Assembly: GCA_900312665.1 (NCBI GenBank)
Contig: ONZQ02000001.1
Span: 1,696,706-1,760,705 of the forward strand
Length of the DNA stretch: 64,000 nt
From: Cephalotrichum gorgonifer
Taxonomy: Eukaryota; Ascomycota; Sordariomycetes; Microascales; Microascaceae
Direction of reading: 5' to 3'
Below are positions 23,579 to 34,962 of the stretch, one piece after another (positions within the stretch are counted from its first letter, which is position 1; each line of letters opens with the position of its first letter). A program made the translations under genes and the position numbers. Under the pieces are notes generated by a model. It was given only the letters and a program-made list of their open reading frames with translations, was not told the origin of the DNA and searched no databases.

Positions 23579-24180
23579 AGTGTGTGGTTAGGCTGGAATG
23601 CCTCTATTATGGGTATGAAAAAAAAAACGAAATATTAGTAGGTGAATTCTATTACTGACGCCGTCACCGTCGTTGTCGTTGGTAGAGCAGGGTTGTGGTG
23701 CGGGGGTACGTTCGGTAGTGGGACTGAAATTGACTCTTGTTGCTGTTGTCAATTCACTGGCATGCTGTTGTCGTGGCAACGTTAAGTGGTCGCCTGCTAC
23801 CCTCACCTGTCACGTGGTTTCTCGTCTGCGAATATTCGATGCCACTGATGAGTACTATTATAAACGACTTCTATTACGTCGTCCGAACACGAAACTAAAG
23901 TCGTGGTAGATTGGCCTGTATTTTTTTTACCGCCACTTGCTACGAACATTGGTCATGACTCTTCGACCAATTGGGGGCCTGTCCAGTCCATGCCAGGCCA
24001 GATAGTTACGTCTCAGAATATCTGCCTCCTGTCCTTGTCCAGCCCTTGAAATCCACCCCATTTTTCAGACGTGGTCCCGTTCCCTGATAAGCTAAGACGG
24101 TCCCTCCACCGCGAAGCGACGCAATTATGACTGCTCTCCTTTGATACACTCACCAAACCCAATGACGATGACTAGTCAAT
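23579..24180. other. Spacer between BUB1 promoter and enolase 3' end
   Basis: This 602-base stretch carries the promoter of BUB1 and the 3' region of enolase, both on the minus strand. No gene-like frame was recognised. Confidence 0.55.
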
Positions 24181-25813
24181 TTACAGGTTGACAGAGGTGC
24201 GGAAGTTGCTGCCGGCGTACACAGCGTTGTCACCGAGCTCCTCCTCGATGCGGAGAAGCTGGTTGAGCTTGGCGAGACGCTCAGATCGGCAGGGAGCACC
24301 GGTCTTGATCTGGCCAGCCCGGATACCAACGACGATGTCGGCAATGGTGACGTCCTCGGTCTCACCGGAGCGGTGGGACACCATGACACCCCAGTTGTCG
24401 GCGTACGAGTCCTTGGCGGCCTGGATCGACTCGGTAAGGGTACCAATCTGGTTGACCTTGAGGAGGAGAGCGTTGGCGGCCTTGAGCTCGATGGCCTTCT
24501 TGATGCGGAGGGGGTTGGTGACCGTCAGGTCGTCACCAACAATCTGGAAGTCGCTGGTCTTGTAGAAGTAGCTCCAGGCCTCCCAGTCGTCCTCAGCGAA
24601 GGGGTCCTCGATGCTGACGATGGGGTACTTCTTGGCAAGATCAGAGTAGAGCTGAGCAAGCTGCTCGTAGGTGAGCCACTTGGTGGGGTCGCTGTCGGGG
24701 TTCTTGAAGTCCAGGTCGTACTTCTTCGCATCGACCTTGTAGAACTCGCTGGAAGCGACGTCCATGGCGATCTTGATCTGGCCAGTGTATCCGGCCTGCT
24801 CGATAGCGGCGGTGATGAGGTCAAGGGCCTCCTCGGCGGTCTGGATATCGGGGGCAACACCACCCTCGTCACCGACGTTGGCGGCGGACTGGCCGTACTT
24901 CTTCTTGGCGAGAGACTTGAGCGCGTGGTAGACCTCGGAACCCTGGCGCATGGCCTCGGAGAAGGTAGCAGCCCCGCTAACCCGCAAATTAGCGACTGGT
25001 CGCCTGGACTGGCATTCGGGGTACTCTTTATAACTTACGTAGGGGCAATCATGAACTCCTGCATGGCAAGACGGCCGCCGGCGTGGGAGCTGAACCAAGT
25101 TAGCCTCATGTACGGTCAGTTCCCCCAACCGATATACTTCACACTTACCCTCCGTTAATGACGTTCATGAAGGGGACGGGAAGGACGTAGGGCTTCTTGG
25201 TGCCAGCGAGGTCCGAGATGTGGGCGTACAGGGGGACACCCTACAGAGTACCGTCAGCAAAAGGAGTCTCGATTCCAAGCTTCGATAGCAGTCTAGCGTC
25301 CGCATTCGCCGTGTCGAGCCTGTAGGAGGCAGAGCATCTTACCTTCTCGGCAGCACCAGCCTTGGCAACAGCCAGGGAGACACCGAGGATGGCGTTGGCG
25401 CCGAGCTTGGTCTTGTTGGCGGTTCCATCAAGCTTGATGAGGAACTCGTCGACCTTGGACTGGTCCTTGACATCGATGGCCTCCTTGATCAGGGCAGGGC
25501 CGATGACGGTGTTGACGTTCTCGACGGCCTTGGTGACACCCTTGCCGAGCCACTTGGCCTTGTCGCCATCGCGGAGCTCACAAGCCTCGTGCTGACCTAT
25601 TCGTTTGCCAAGCTGTCAGTCTAACTGGTCTCTAGTAAAAAAAAAAAAGGCATGCACACGGGGGAGGTATGCAAGGGGAGGATACGCACCAGTGGAAGCA
25701 CCAGAGGGGACAATGGCGCGGTGGAGACCAGTCTCGGTGACGACGTCAACCTCGACGGTGGGGTTACCGCGAGAGTCGTAGACGGAACGGGCGTGGATCT
25801 TGGTGATGGCCAT
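24181..25813 (-). CDS. ENO1: Enolase (phosphopyruvate hydratase)
   Basis: Five exons, 25813-25690, 25596-25343, 25240-25149, 25089-25039 and 24976-24181, add up to exactly 438 residues, the usual enolase length. The introns are 93, 102, 59 and 62 nt and all keep phase. The sequence opens with the conserved MAITKIHARSVYDSRGNPT, continues with the flexible loop SGASTGQHEA that closes over the substrate, and holds the enolase signature LLLKVNQIGTLTESIQ. SHRSGETED and the metal ligand region SIEDPFAEDDW are also present. Enolase turns 2-phosphoglycerate into phosphoenolpyruvate in cytosolic glycolysis. Its many introns, all near the 5' half, and the CT-rich leader fit a highly expressed fungal gene. 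Codon choice is strongly biased to C-ending codons in exon 5. A further intron may lie in the 5' untranslated region. Confidence 0.98.
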
Positions 25814-25828
25814 CTTGACTGGCTGTGA

Positions 25829-25908
25829 CTAGAGAGAGAGAGAAAATAGGACGGTGAGTATAATGCTTTAACACAAACAAACCAAGAGGCGGGTGGAGGT
25901 GTATTTAC
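25829..25908 (-). other. Possible intron in the enolase 5' untranslated region
   Basis: On the minus strand a GTAAAT donor at 25908 is followed 80 bases later by a long CT tract and a CTCTAG acceptor ending at 25829, only 15 bases before the start codon. This has the look of a leader intron of a highly expressed gene. A transcript would be needed to prove it. Confidence 0.4.
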
Positions 25909-27489
25909 AGGAATTTGGAAGGTCGGTTGGGAGGTTGGTTGGTGGGGGTAGCTTCTGTTTCAAGGAGCTGAGCTGTGGGAAAGAGGGGTAAGAAGGTGGG
26001 AGGAGGAAGGAACAATCGAGAGTAAGTAATAAAAAAAAAGGTCAAGCAAGATGAGTCAATTCGCGTTGCAATGAGGAGGCGGGAAGAAAAAAAACCACTC
26101 GGGGAAATCGCTCAACTGCGCCCAATCAAGGCATTGATAATATGTCTCATTTCATACATGTAATACTCTCCGTTCACGGACGAACGAAGCTCTGATCCGT
26201 CTTGGGCAAAAAAAAGCTTGGTGGGGTAATGTTGAGGAGGGAGAAGTGTATGGTGGGGTAATGACGCTTCAATGCTCTAAGCTATTACACCTAATAGCTC
26301 TAAGAAGACGTGCCGCTCTTACGTACCTAATTGAAATAGTAGTAGTGTGTATGTAAAGTTGGTTGGTTCGAGCGACTAAAGTCGTCTCTCTGGGAATGCA
26401 ATCGAGGAAGGCGAGTGATGGGACGAGATGGTGGGATGGGATGGGGAGAAGAAAGGAAGAGCTGAAAGAAGAAAGAGGGAGGTACGGACCCGGCCCGATT
26501 ATCAACAGATGGCAGGTTTCTTTGTTGTTCTCATGGTGGGGTTATTTCCTGCTCTAATGGTCCGTTCCACAAGAAACATTTGATAGCGGGGCCACTACTT
26601 TGGTAGTAGAATCTGTAAACGCAAGCTCAACGAATCAGAGGTAGAAGCTAGGGGAAGCTGTTGGTAAGAAGACAGACTATGCGTGCGTGTATGCGCGATA
26701 AAGAGCAACTTCCAGACTCTGGTACCTCTTGGCGTGGCCTGAAGTACAAGCTTACGACGGGTCTGCTCTCGCCAATAGGACCTCCGTAATCGTATTGATG
26801 GTGGTGGGCTATGATGTAGGCATGCTCCGGTACTCGTGTAGGTACTCTGCCATATTACTCTGTAGTACGAGTGTCTCGCCAGAAATTCGGCTGACGGTCC
26901 GGTTTGTCCCTCAACCCACACCGGATCCAGCCCAACCTCCTTCATGCTGTCTCAGAACTTACGTTGTATCCGTACCAGGTTCCCAATTTTGCCCAGCGTG
27001 TACTAGTAATACCTCTTTGCCTAGCCATACTTGTACGCGAAGAGCATGTGCTTGTATGAATGGCCAGCTTCCTCGCATCGTCCCGCGGGGGGAGATTGCG
27101 CCTGTTCTGCAGAGACCTCCATAAAATGTCTCGCAGAAGGAAAATCGTCCACAGCCTGTACCGGTTAACCATGACTCTATCCATATAGCCATAGGTCAAT
27201 GATCTCTTGAATACACCCGCCACAGGCTTGCAGGGCTCAACGTGAATGAGAACGTTGTTGATAAGCCGTAATATGTTTGGTTGCCAGCGGGTAGAATAAG
27301 CGTAGTCCAGTCCGCTAGCCCTTGAGGTAGATCAGCGCCTGTAACGAACCCTGAATCCGTCAGGGATCCTGAACTTACCTCCAACCATCCTTAAGTGAGC
27401 ATCAGCTAGCCAGCCCTCGAGCAAGGATCGTCTCGAGAGGGTAATGATGATAGGCCAGGCAACCCAGGCCAGTTACGCCCCGGTCCTCC
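25909..27489. other. Enolase upstream region and 3' flank of the WLM gene
   Basis: No gene was recognised in this 1.58-kb stretch. The part next to enolase has purine/pyrimidine-biased tracts on one strand (25920-26010) and A-runs near 26030 and 26090, as often found in strong fungal promoters. A GGGAT-rich tract lies near 26430. TACGAGT occurs at 26866. Confidence 0.5.
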
Positions 27490-28806
27490 TCACTTATACC
27501 CGCCACCTACACCGCCAAGTTTCGCCAACTCCTTCCTTTGCCGGGCTTCCTTGAACAGCTCTGCGACGGTAGGCTGGGCCCTCGGCTCCTTCTTGGCGGC
27601 TCCAGGCTCCTTTTTCACGAGTCCAGACTCCTTGACAGGTCCGGGTTTTGGTTCTACGCCCGAGGAATCCCCCCCAAACGATCGCAAAAGTTCCCGCATC
27701 TCCTCAGACGCCTCTTCGCCGCCCTCGCCATCATCATCACAAACCTTAACCATCCCAACCCCGTCCTTGTCGACCAACCTCTTCCCGTCAATATCAACCG
27801 CATCCGGTACGGACATGAGGTCGACCTCGTCCCCGCTCTCATCAGACTCAATCTTAATAACCTCCGGCTCCTCCTCCTCCTCCACTTTCTTCTTACTCTC
27901 CCCGAACCTCGCCAGCGCCGCCGCAGCCCTTAGCTCCCTCCCCCTCTGGCTCTGCGCGACCCTCGGCTTCCCCTTCGTCTTCTTCCCCTGCTCCAACTTC
28001 ACCTTGGCGTCCTCGTCCTCTCCGAGCGCCACGCCGCCCGCGCCGAACTTCTTGAGTACTCGCCTCTCCTTCTGCTCCTTCCACGTCAGCGTGCTCTTCG
28101 CCTTCCGCTTCCGACCCCCCCGCCTGTTCGTCCGGTAGGTCCCGCCGCAGATGTGCTCGGGCAGGACGTCGCCCGCCTGGATCGTGGGCCTGAGGAGGTG
28201 GCCCGTGCTGAGCTCGCGGCCCCTTCCCCAGAGGCCTTCGCCGGTGTAACCCTGCCCCCGAAGGCCCAGCATCTCCCCGGCGTACTGGTTGCGCACGGCC
28301 CAGAAGGCCTTGGAATGGTTCATCTGCTTGCAGTGCGCGAGTCTGTTCACGGCGATGTTTGGTCAGTGGATAATCCGGGGGGGGGGGGGTGGGTCAGGGA
28401 TATGTAGGCGAGGAAAGAGAACGCACTCGTGCATCATGACCATCTGGACGTAGTCAAACGGCAACCACCTCCCCGACTGAGCCTTTAGTACCAGCTGTAT
28501 GACCTCTCCCGCGTTGAAGTTCCGGCCCACGAATTCCCTATTCGGCTCGTATTCCTCCAGCGACCTCACATTAATGTAGTTCTTCTTCATGACGGGGTCT
28601 ATCCCGTTCGAAGGCCAGTCAGCAAACCAGCGCCAAGAGGGGTGGGTGGTCATCAGCAGGGAGAGCATACAGCACTGCGCTGCTATCTTCTCTAGGAAAT
28701 CCTGCGCTATCTCCTCATCCTTCCCCGGCAACGGCTTTATGAAATCTATGCGCTCATTCGGCGGCGTCTTCTTCACGTTCAGGCGCTTAAACCCAAGTGA
28801 CGACAT
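27490..28806 (-). CDS. WSS1: WLM-domain metalloprotease, Wss1-like
   Basis: Exons 28806-28427 and 28342-27490 give 410 residues. The 84-nt intron splits the active-site motif: MMHE ends the first exon and LAHCKQMNH starts the second, rebuilding HELAHCKQMNH (H126 to H136), the HExxHxxxxxH zinc site of WLM proteases. The donor is GTGCGT and the acceptor AACAG. The N-terminal 125 residues have the family blocks FLEKIAAQCCMLSLLM and NYINVRSL; the region after the motif (GEGLWGRGRELS, then a basic RRGGRKRKAK stretch) also fits. The C-terminal half is charged and includes a hydrophobic patch before acidic residues (VIKIESDES), like a SUMO-interacting motif. Wss1 and its relative SPRTN digest proteins cross-linked to DNA. 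The nuclear role is inferred from this family; the SUMO link is only suggested by the patch. Confidence 0.85.
28377..28389. repeat. Run of 13 G in the WLM gene intron
   Basis: Thirteen consecutive G on the plus strand read as C13 on the coding strand, inside the 84-nt intron and about 35 bases before its acceptor. It may act as a polypyrimidine tract. Such runs are prone to length change. Confidence 0.85.
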
Positions 28807-29322
28807 CTTGGCGGACCAATACGGGTTTAGCAGGTAGTTGCTCCCGGAATGGCGGTCCGCCGACTGGCTGGCTCAAATGGAGGGGATCTTAATATCTGCG
28901 TGGGATGATACGACGACAAGGGAAATTGGACCTTGTTTGGGACGAGGGGGTTTGTGATGGGTCCGCATCCAGGGTGGTCGAGGAGGGGTGGTGGCGGGAT
29001 GTCAAGCACATCACGAGATCACGTGATATCGCGTTGGCGCGTAAATGAAGCTCTGTTGGGTTCGACTGGCGCTGGAAATGAGCTTGGAAGGTGTGGTAAA
29101 TTCTAATAGTGGATTTAAGACTATAATGGGCGAGATTTTCCATAGTCACGGGGTTAGAACATCCACTTTCACTTAGGGATGATGAAACCCCTTGGTGCAG
29201 TTCTACTACCTCCTCGGCGGTTCTCACGTGGGTAGGAATATGATGACTGAAATTCATGTTCATAAGGGTATCATATCACGCTCAAAACAACTAACCACTC
29301 AGGACGCCGTCCGGAGCCATCC
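28807..29322. other. Spacer between the WLM gene promoter and VPS71 3' end
   Basis: This 516-base stretch holds the promoter of the WLM-protease gene and the 3' region of VPS71. An AT-richer part lies near 29090-29130. No gene was seen. Confidence 0.55.
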
Positions 29323-30368
29323 TCACAGCCCATACCTAGTCACACATCCCTCCCGGTGGAGGTCCAGACAGTCCAGAGCACACACCCTCGTCCCACACTT
29401 GACACACTTCACCCTCCCCCAGTACCCACAGACCGAGCAGAACACCCTGACGGGATACCTCCGGTCCTCCTCGTCCCAGTCGCCCCTCGCCTGGTTATAC
29501 GTCAGCGGCGGGCCCGCGACCAGCGCCCTCAGCTCCGCGTCGCTCGGCATATCCGGCGCCCGCGACCCCAGCAGCGCCTCTACGTCCCCGAGCCCCTCCG
29601 GCAGCCGCACCGCCGGCCGCCGGGGCTCTTGCTCCTCCCCCGCGCCCTCCCGGTCCGCATCCACCATCTCGGTATCCTCATTGTCCAGAGACGTCAGGAC
29701 TGGTGGCCCATCCGCCGTGGGGGTGGGGTCCGTAGCCGCTGTCGTCAGGCGCGCCGGCGTGGATCTCGCCGTGGCAGACGACGCCCTCGAGCCTTGGGCG
29801 GCCTGCTTCCGTCGGGCACTGCTGGACTGCTTGGCGGGAGGCTCCCGCGGGGTCCCCGGGTTCGCGGGGGTGCTGTTCTCCGTCTGGTTCTGCAGCGCCT
29901 CGAAGTCGTCGAGGTGGTTCGAGAAGGTCTTCATGCTCGCCAGGATCTTCCTCACGTTCGGCGTATGCTTCCCCTGAGCTGTACATCACCCAGACAAGTT
30001 AGCGAAAAGAAACAAATTCAGAGTCAATGCATTCGAGCGGCGCCTCGCCCAATCACCCCACGGTAGACACAACAGGTGATGATGGCGTAGAAAGAATAGG
30101 AAGAAAACTCACCCCTCCCCTTCGTCGGAACGGCAATGACCACATCCCTATTCGGCTCCCTATCCAACCCCTCAAGCTCCCTCCTGACCCTCGTCGCCGC
30201 CCTCGCTGTCTGGTCCGACAGACTCAGCCCCTGGCCCCTCGCCGCGGCGCGCTTCCTCCCCGCCGTCGACGTTGCCTGACGAGCGGGCGCGGTATCGGCG
30301 ACATACGCCCAGCCCGGCGCCGCGCTCGTCTTGCCGACGGCGATTTCTATCACGCCGAAGTTGTTCAT
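29323..30368 (-). CDS. VPS71: SWR1-complex subunit with HIT zinc finger, VPS71/SWC6
   Basis: Exons 30368-30113 and 29978-29323 give 303 residues. The intron (134 nt) has a GTGAGT donor and a TGTACAG acceptor; using the later CTCAG would break the frame. The N-terminus (MNNFGVIEIAV) is followed by a basic segment and TARAATRVRRELEGLDR, conserved in this family. After the intron, KHTPNVRKILASMKTF and LDDFEALQ match the YL1-binding part of Vps71/ZNHIT1 proteins. A long low-complexity middle leads to the C-terminal HIT finger with CSVCGYWGRVKCVKCG and CALDCLDLHREGC, supplying the cysteine and histidine ligands for two zinc ions. Vps71 helps the SWR1 remodeller deposit histone H2A.Z in the nucleus. 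The middle linker (about residues 110-220) is longer than in yeast, as is common in moulds. Confidence 0.9.
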
Positions 30369-31178
30369 TTCGATATTACGTTGTCTTTGCGCTCGTCCTG
30401 GTCGTTTCGTACGTTGCGCTGAGTGGGTGGGTTTCTGGAAGACGGACCGAGTGAGTTTATGTTGGGTGGGTCATCAGCGAGGTTGGAAGCTTAAAATAAC
30501 TTGAATCCCAAGTTCGCCTCAGTGGTGGGGCGAGGACCCAACCACCAAGGCCTCCCTCAATACTTCAGCAAGACGGCGGGTGTTCCACAGTGCGTTAACA
30601 TCAACTGTTGAATTGGGTGCTCAATGACCACCTATGGGAATGGTCACGTTGTTTAGCGTCATCCGTGACCATTCTCTTACCCAGTGCTACAAATATGCCC
30701 AAAAAATCCCATTGAGAGCTTCGAGTGGGCCTATTCCGATTTCTGTGATGCATTATTCTTGCATTAATGTCGAGCTTGTCTGGAGTTTCTCTTGTATACG
30801 AATGGTGCATCAGTGATTGGCCACCAATACCAGCTCTATAGCACCATGTACTCAAGATACGACGAATACACTACATTTAGACGACCTTGGACTATAACAC
30901 GGGGAGCAGCTTCACATGGACCACTCCCGCATACACATTCAACGTCACGGATCTCTTGCACGAGAGAAGCACAATATTACTCAGTGGTGAAAAAATTGAA
31001 ATCTCAGTTCATGAAACATCTCATGCCATAGGGCACCCTAAAGACAACCCCTCCCTGACATTATCGAAAAGACCCCGTCCCTGTTTTGATACAAGCATGA
31101 ATTTCCCATTTAAGCCCATGCTATAAGCAACCTTTCTTCGTGAATAAAAAACAAGACAAAATCGCTACTGCCACCCCT
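30369..31178. other. Spacer between VPS71 and the PDI 3' end
   Basis: This 810-base stretch, flanked by two minus-strand genes, contains the VPS71 promoter and the PDI 3' region. It is AT-richer than its surroundings, and short frames in it have random composition. No gene was recognised. Confidence 0.55.
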
Positions 31179-32857
31179 TTACAGCTCGTCGTGAGCCTCA
31201 GCAGTCTCCTGGCTGGGCTCCTCCTTCTTCTCCTCGGTCGCCGCCTCGGTCGCCTCGGGGGCGGCCTCGGAAGCCTTCTCCTCGACAACGGGCTCCTCCG
31301 CCGCGGGGGCGACCTCGGCCTTGTGCTTGCCGTTCTCGGCGATGAACTTGAGGAGGTCCTCGACGGTGCGGGCACCGCTGTAGGTGACGGGCTCGTCCTT
31401 GGCGCCGGCGGGGTAGAGCTTGATGGTGGGGAAGCCCTGGATCTCGTCGGGGACGTCGTTGGCGGTGGCGTCAACCTTGGCGATGACGACCTTGTCCTTG
31501 AACTCGCTAGCGGCGAAGAGCGAACCGAGCTCCTCGTACTTGGGGGCGAGGGACTTGCAGTGGCCGCACCAGGGGGCGTAGAACTCGATCAGAACGTCCT
31601 TGTTGTCGTCAAGGACAATCTCGTCGTAGCTGTGGGCGACGACGACGGTGACGGGGCCGTCGTTGGTCTCGGGGATGGGCTCAGACTTGATGCTGGGAGA
31701 CAGCTTGCCACTCGCGAAGTCGGCGACGAAGGCGGCGATAGCGTCGTGGGTGATCTCGGTCTCCTGGTCGAAGGGGAACTTCTGGTTCTTGGCGACCTCC
31801 TGGATGGCGAAGGCGGGGAACTTGTCAGGGTTCAGGTTGAGGTTGCCGGCGTGAGCGCCGAAGGCCGCCGCGTCAATGGTGGCGAAGTTGATGGCACCGC
31901 GGTGCTTCTCGGCGATAGGCTTGAGGGCCGCGGAGAGCTTCTCGCGCTCCTCGGCGGTCTCGGCGAAGATGTAGGCAAGGGGGAGGCCGGAGGCCATGTA
32001 GCCGGAGTAGGTCTCGGGGCCGACCTCGCCGACGAGGGGGGTGGCGCCGACCTTGGCGAACTTCTCAATCGCCTCGGCGTCGAACTTGTCGCCGCTGTAC
32101 GCGGTCCGGCCCTCGTCGAACTGCTTGTAGAGAACGATGGAAGGCTGAACGACCGCCTCGGCCTCGGCGAGGGCGGCGTCGGTGGAGGCACCGAAGAGGT
32201 AGGTATCACGGAGGCTCTCGGCAACCTTGGCGTAGACCTCGGCGGAGGTCTTGTCGTCGGCGGCGTAGTAGGCAACGAGCACGACGTTGTCGGCGGTCTT
32301 GAACTCCGCGATGCTCTCGGCGGTGACGGGGGATACCGCGGGCATGGACTGCTTGATCATGTACGAGGTGATGGCAGCAGCCTTGCGCTGGCCGCCGTAG
32401 GGGGTGACGTTCTCCTTGCCACGGAAGACCTTGAGGGTGGGGTAGCCCTCAACACCGTAGGTGGAGCAGAGCTCCGTCTCCTCGGTGCAGTCGACCTTGC
32501 CGAGCTTGATGCCCTTCTCGACGAGCGAGGTAGCGGCCTCCTCGTACTCGGGGGCCAGAGACTTGCAGTGGCCGCACCAGGGAGCGTAGACTATGAGAAT
32601 AGATATGTCAGCGACGTGGTCAAGTCGGTGGTGCCACCTTCGTCGTCGGAGAAGCGTGGGGAGGGTGGGTGTTCCGCAACTTCACTGGCGGAGATGCTGG
32701 GAGGTTCACGGAACTTACACTCTGCGAGAACAAGATCGTTCGAGGAAACAAAGTCATCGAAGTTGTCCTTGGTGAGGACCTCAACCTTGGAGTCACCCTC
32801 AGCAGCAACCATGGCGGCCGAGGCGGCCAGGAGGCTGAGAATCTGCTTGACTTGCAT
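31179..32857 (-). CDS. PDI1: Protein disulfide isomerase
   Basis: Exons 32857-32719 and 32590-31179 give 516 residues. The 128-nt intron has a GTAAGT donor and a CTCATAG acceptor and falls just before the first active site. A signal peptide covers about residues 1-19 (ending AAMVAAE). The domain order is a-b-b'-a': the first thioredoxin site is WCGHC with C52 and C55, the second WCGHC has C388 and C391. The protein ends in an acidic, alanine-rich tail and HDEL, the ER retention signal. PDI forms, breaks and reshuffles disulfide bonds of proteins folding in the ER lumen, with Ero1 as oxidant. Strong preference for C-ending codons suggests high expression. A 606-residue frame on the other strand is a mirror of this GC-rich codon use. 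Confidence 0.97.
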
Positions 32858-33816
32858 CTTGTCTGAGAACCTGATAAAAAAAGAAGTTGGGGAAGAAAGA
32901 AAAAAGTCAAAGGGGTATCAAGTTTGCTGGATTGGAGGAGGGGAAAGAAAGAAACGGTGAAATCAGGAACAGAAGATGGGAAGTTCTGTTGAAGTAGTTG
33001 GGGAGGCGAGAGAAGTGGTTGGCTGGCCTTTTGGAATAGGATGGTATTTATTCTGCGCCAGCTCCAGGAGCTGGAGCTGACAAGTGACGGAGGTTGGGTC
33101 AATTGAACAGGTGTCCCCTTTCTCCGCTAGTGCGCCTGTCTTCCAGTCCACCTATGAGAAGTAATATGGGTTACCCCATACGGTAGAAGACGACGGTGCA
33201 TTACTTGTGGACCAGGTACAAGGCTGGTACCTCCCACCGTCCAACTTGCCACACGCCTTCCCCTTCCCGTAATAATTCTTGTAAGCTATTACGGGAGGCG
33301 GCAATTACTGTATACCCGCACGCCCCAAAGGCGGCTATCCACGCACCATTTTACCCTTTGCTCGGGATGATGGATAACCAAGTTGTGCTTCTAAGACATA
33401 CAACAAAGTGCACCAGTAGGACATTCAGTTTGAGTGTGTGACAAACACCAGACTGTTTTAAGGCGTATTTACCCAATACTGCCCTGGCTGGGGAAAGACA
33501 GGAGTCTTGTTGGATGGAACTTCACAAAGTTGTTCCCATCACTTGATTACCTATCTACCCGCCACATCAATGTCATGGATGTCACTCGAAGGACCCTGGC
33601 AGGATGCGCAGGCACCATGCCCCGTTTACCCCACCCCACTACCACTGCAGCGACCCTCCGCCCCCATTCCGTCCGTCCTGGGCGGGCCGCCCACCAACCT
33701 CGACCACCCTGCCTGCAACCAGCAGCAGGCTGGAGTGGACCCTCCCTACCGACGAGTACATGTTCCACATGTACTACAGCATGCCGGCCATGGTCGTTAA
33801 GATCGCCCTTCTCCAG

Positions 33817-33834
33817 AATACGAGTACTCGTATT
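33817..33834. repeat. 18-base perfect palindrome
   Basis: The sequence AATACGAGTACTCGTATT equals its own reverse complement. A related half-site (ACGAGTACTCCGTA) follows at 33843-33856. It belongs to the family of TACTCGTA words scattered through the intergenic DNA of this window. Confidence 0.9.
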
Positions 33835-34620
33835 ATATTTCCACGAGTACTCCGTACACGGCTTGATCATCACCTTTCTAATTGATGCATTCCTAGTTTT
33901 CAATATGCTTCAAAACCTCTGGGCGCAGGGATGGGGAAGTACCAAAGGGAAGAAAAGGGCAAGGAACAGCCAGTGCTTCTGCTGGCGGGGGTCGCAGCCA
34001 AGGCGGAAAAGCGCATCGTTGTCCTGTTCTTCGTATCCCCGTCAACTTGTTCGGCCGAATACTTGTAATTATTCCTCCGCGCCATAGATTGATTACCAAC
34101 CATCACCCCACTACACTACGAGTACAATGTAGTGTATCCATATAAAAGAAGCTACGTGGAGATATCATACCAAGACGAGAATGGCTCGCTCCCCAAATCA
34201 AGGGCTCGTTCCTGAGTTTTGACGGGGCCATCCCATAAATATCCACCTATTATGGTAGACCAATTGCCCCTCCCCACACACCCGACCCGACCATCGACAT
34301 GTCTGGACTCGAGGAACCTCGAGGGTACTTGGACATCAGACAGCATAGGTGTCTGATTCCGATTCCTCCGATAGGCCGGTAAGCCGAGATCTTGATACGC
34401 GCCGCTTATGATTGCTTTGCTTTGTGTTAGTTATACCAGTGGCGGACGACTCAGCCTCTTGGCCGGCGTCTGGAACATGCAGCTAAATATGGGGGCCACA
34501 CAGCCTCGCTTCTTGTGAGAACTGGCCTCAAAATCCTCGAACGTACTAGTTACGGGGAAACATAGCCCGGCTGGCCCGTCACCCCACTTATCACTCTAAT
34601 GTAGCCCTCAACCAACTACC

Positions 34621-34634
34621 TACTCGTACGAGTA
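34621..34634. repeat. 14-base perfect palindrome
   Basis: TACTCGTACGAGTA equals its own reverse complement. It has the same half-sites as the palindrome at 33817, arranged in the opposite order. Confidence 0.9.
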
Positions 34635-34962
34635 TTTGGAACATAGAGTATGGGGATTATCCGCGTGATACCATGCAACCACTTGGCAGTATCCCAATAC
34701 CCCAATCCTCAAAAGACCACCATTCAAGAAGTTGACATATAAGCTCGTGCTGTCGCATTGGTTGTTGGGCCTCTAAACCATATTATACACGATGCTGTAG
34801 AAACGACCGGCCCAGATTCCTCCTCCCCTGATGCTCAAATCAGCCCCAAGGGTATTATCATGTCCTCGATGTCCCTGCCCGTAGCCACTCCAGCCATCCC
34901 AGCCATCCCAATCCCAACCCCCAATGATCCCCGTTTGTAACCCAGTAACTCCCCTCCCATCA

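Larger units (their letters stand above)
32858..34962. other. 2.1-kb region between PDI and the small mitochondrial gene
   Basis: I see no supportable gene. The part next to 32858 is the PDI promoter, with purine-rich blocks on the plus strand. An 18-base perfect palindrome lies at 33817-33834 and a 14-base one at 34621-34634; TACGAGT also occurs at 34117 and TACTCCGTA at 33848. Frames in 33434-34087 are open but have no recognisable protein character. Confidence 0.5.

Noticed and set aside
31140..32960. Long plus-strand open frame (606 codons) opposite PDI
   Set aside because: Same mirror effect from C-ending codons. The sequence is a monotonous run of G, L, V and D without domains.
33434..34087. 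Plus-strand frame of 217 codons
   Set aside because: It spans palindromes and AT-rich spacer, with composition typical of noncoding DNA and no recognisable motif.
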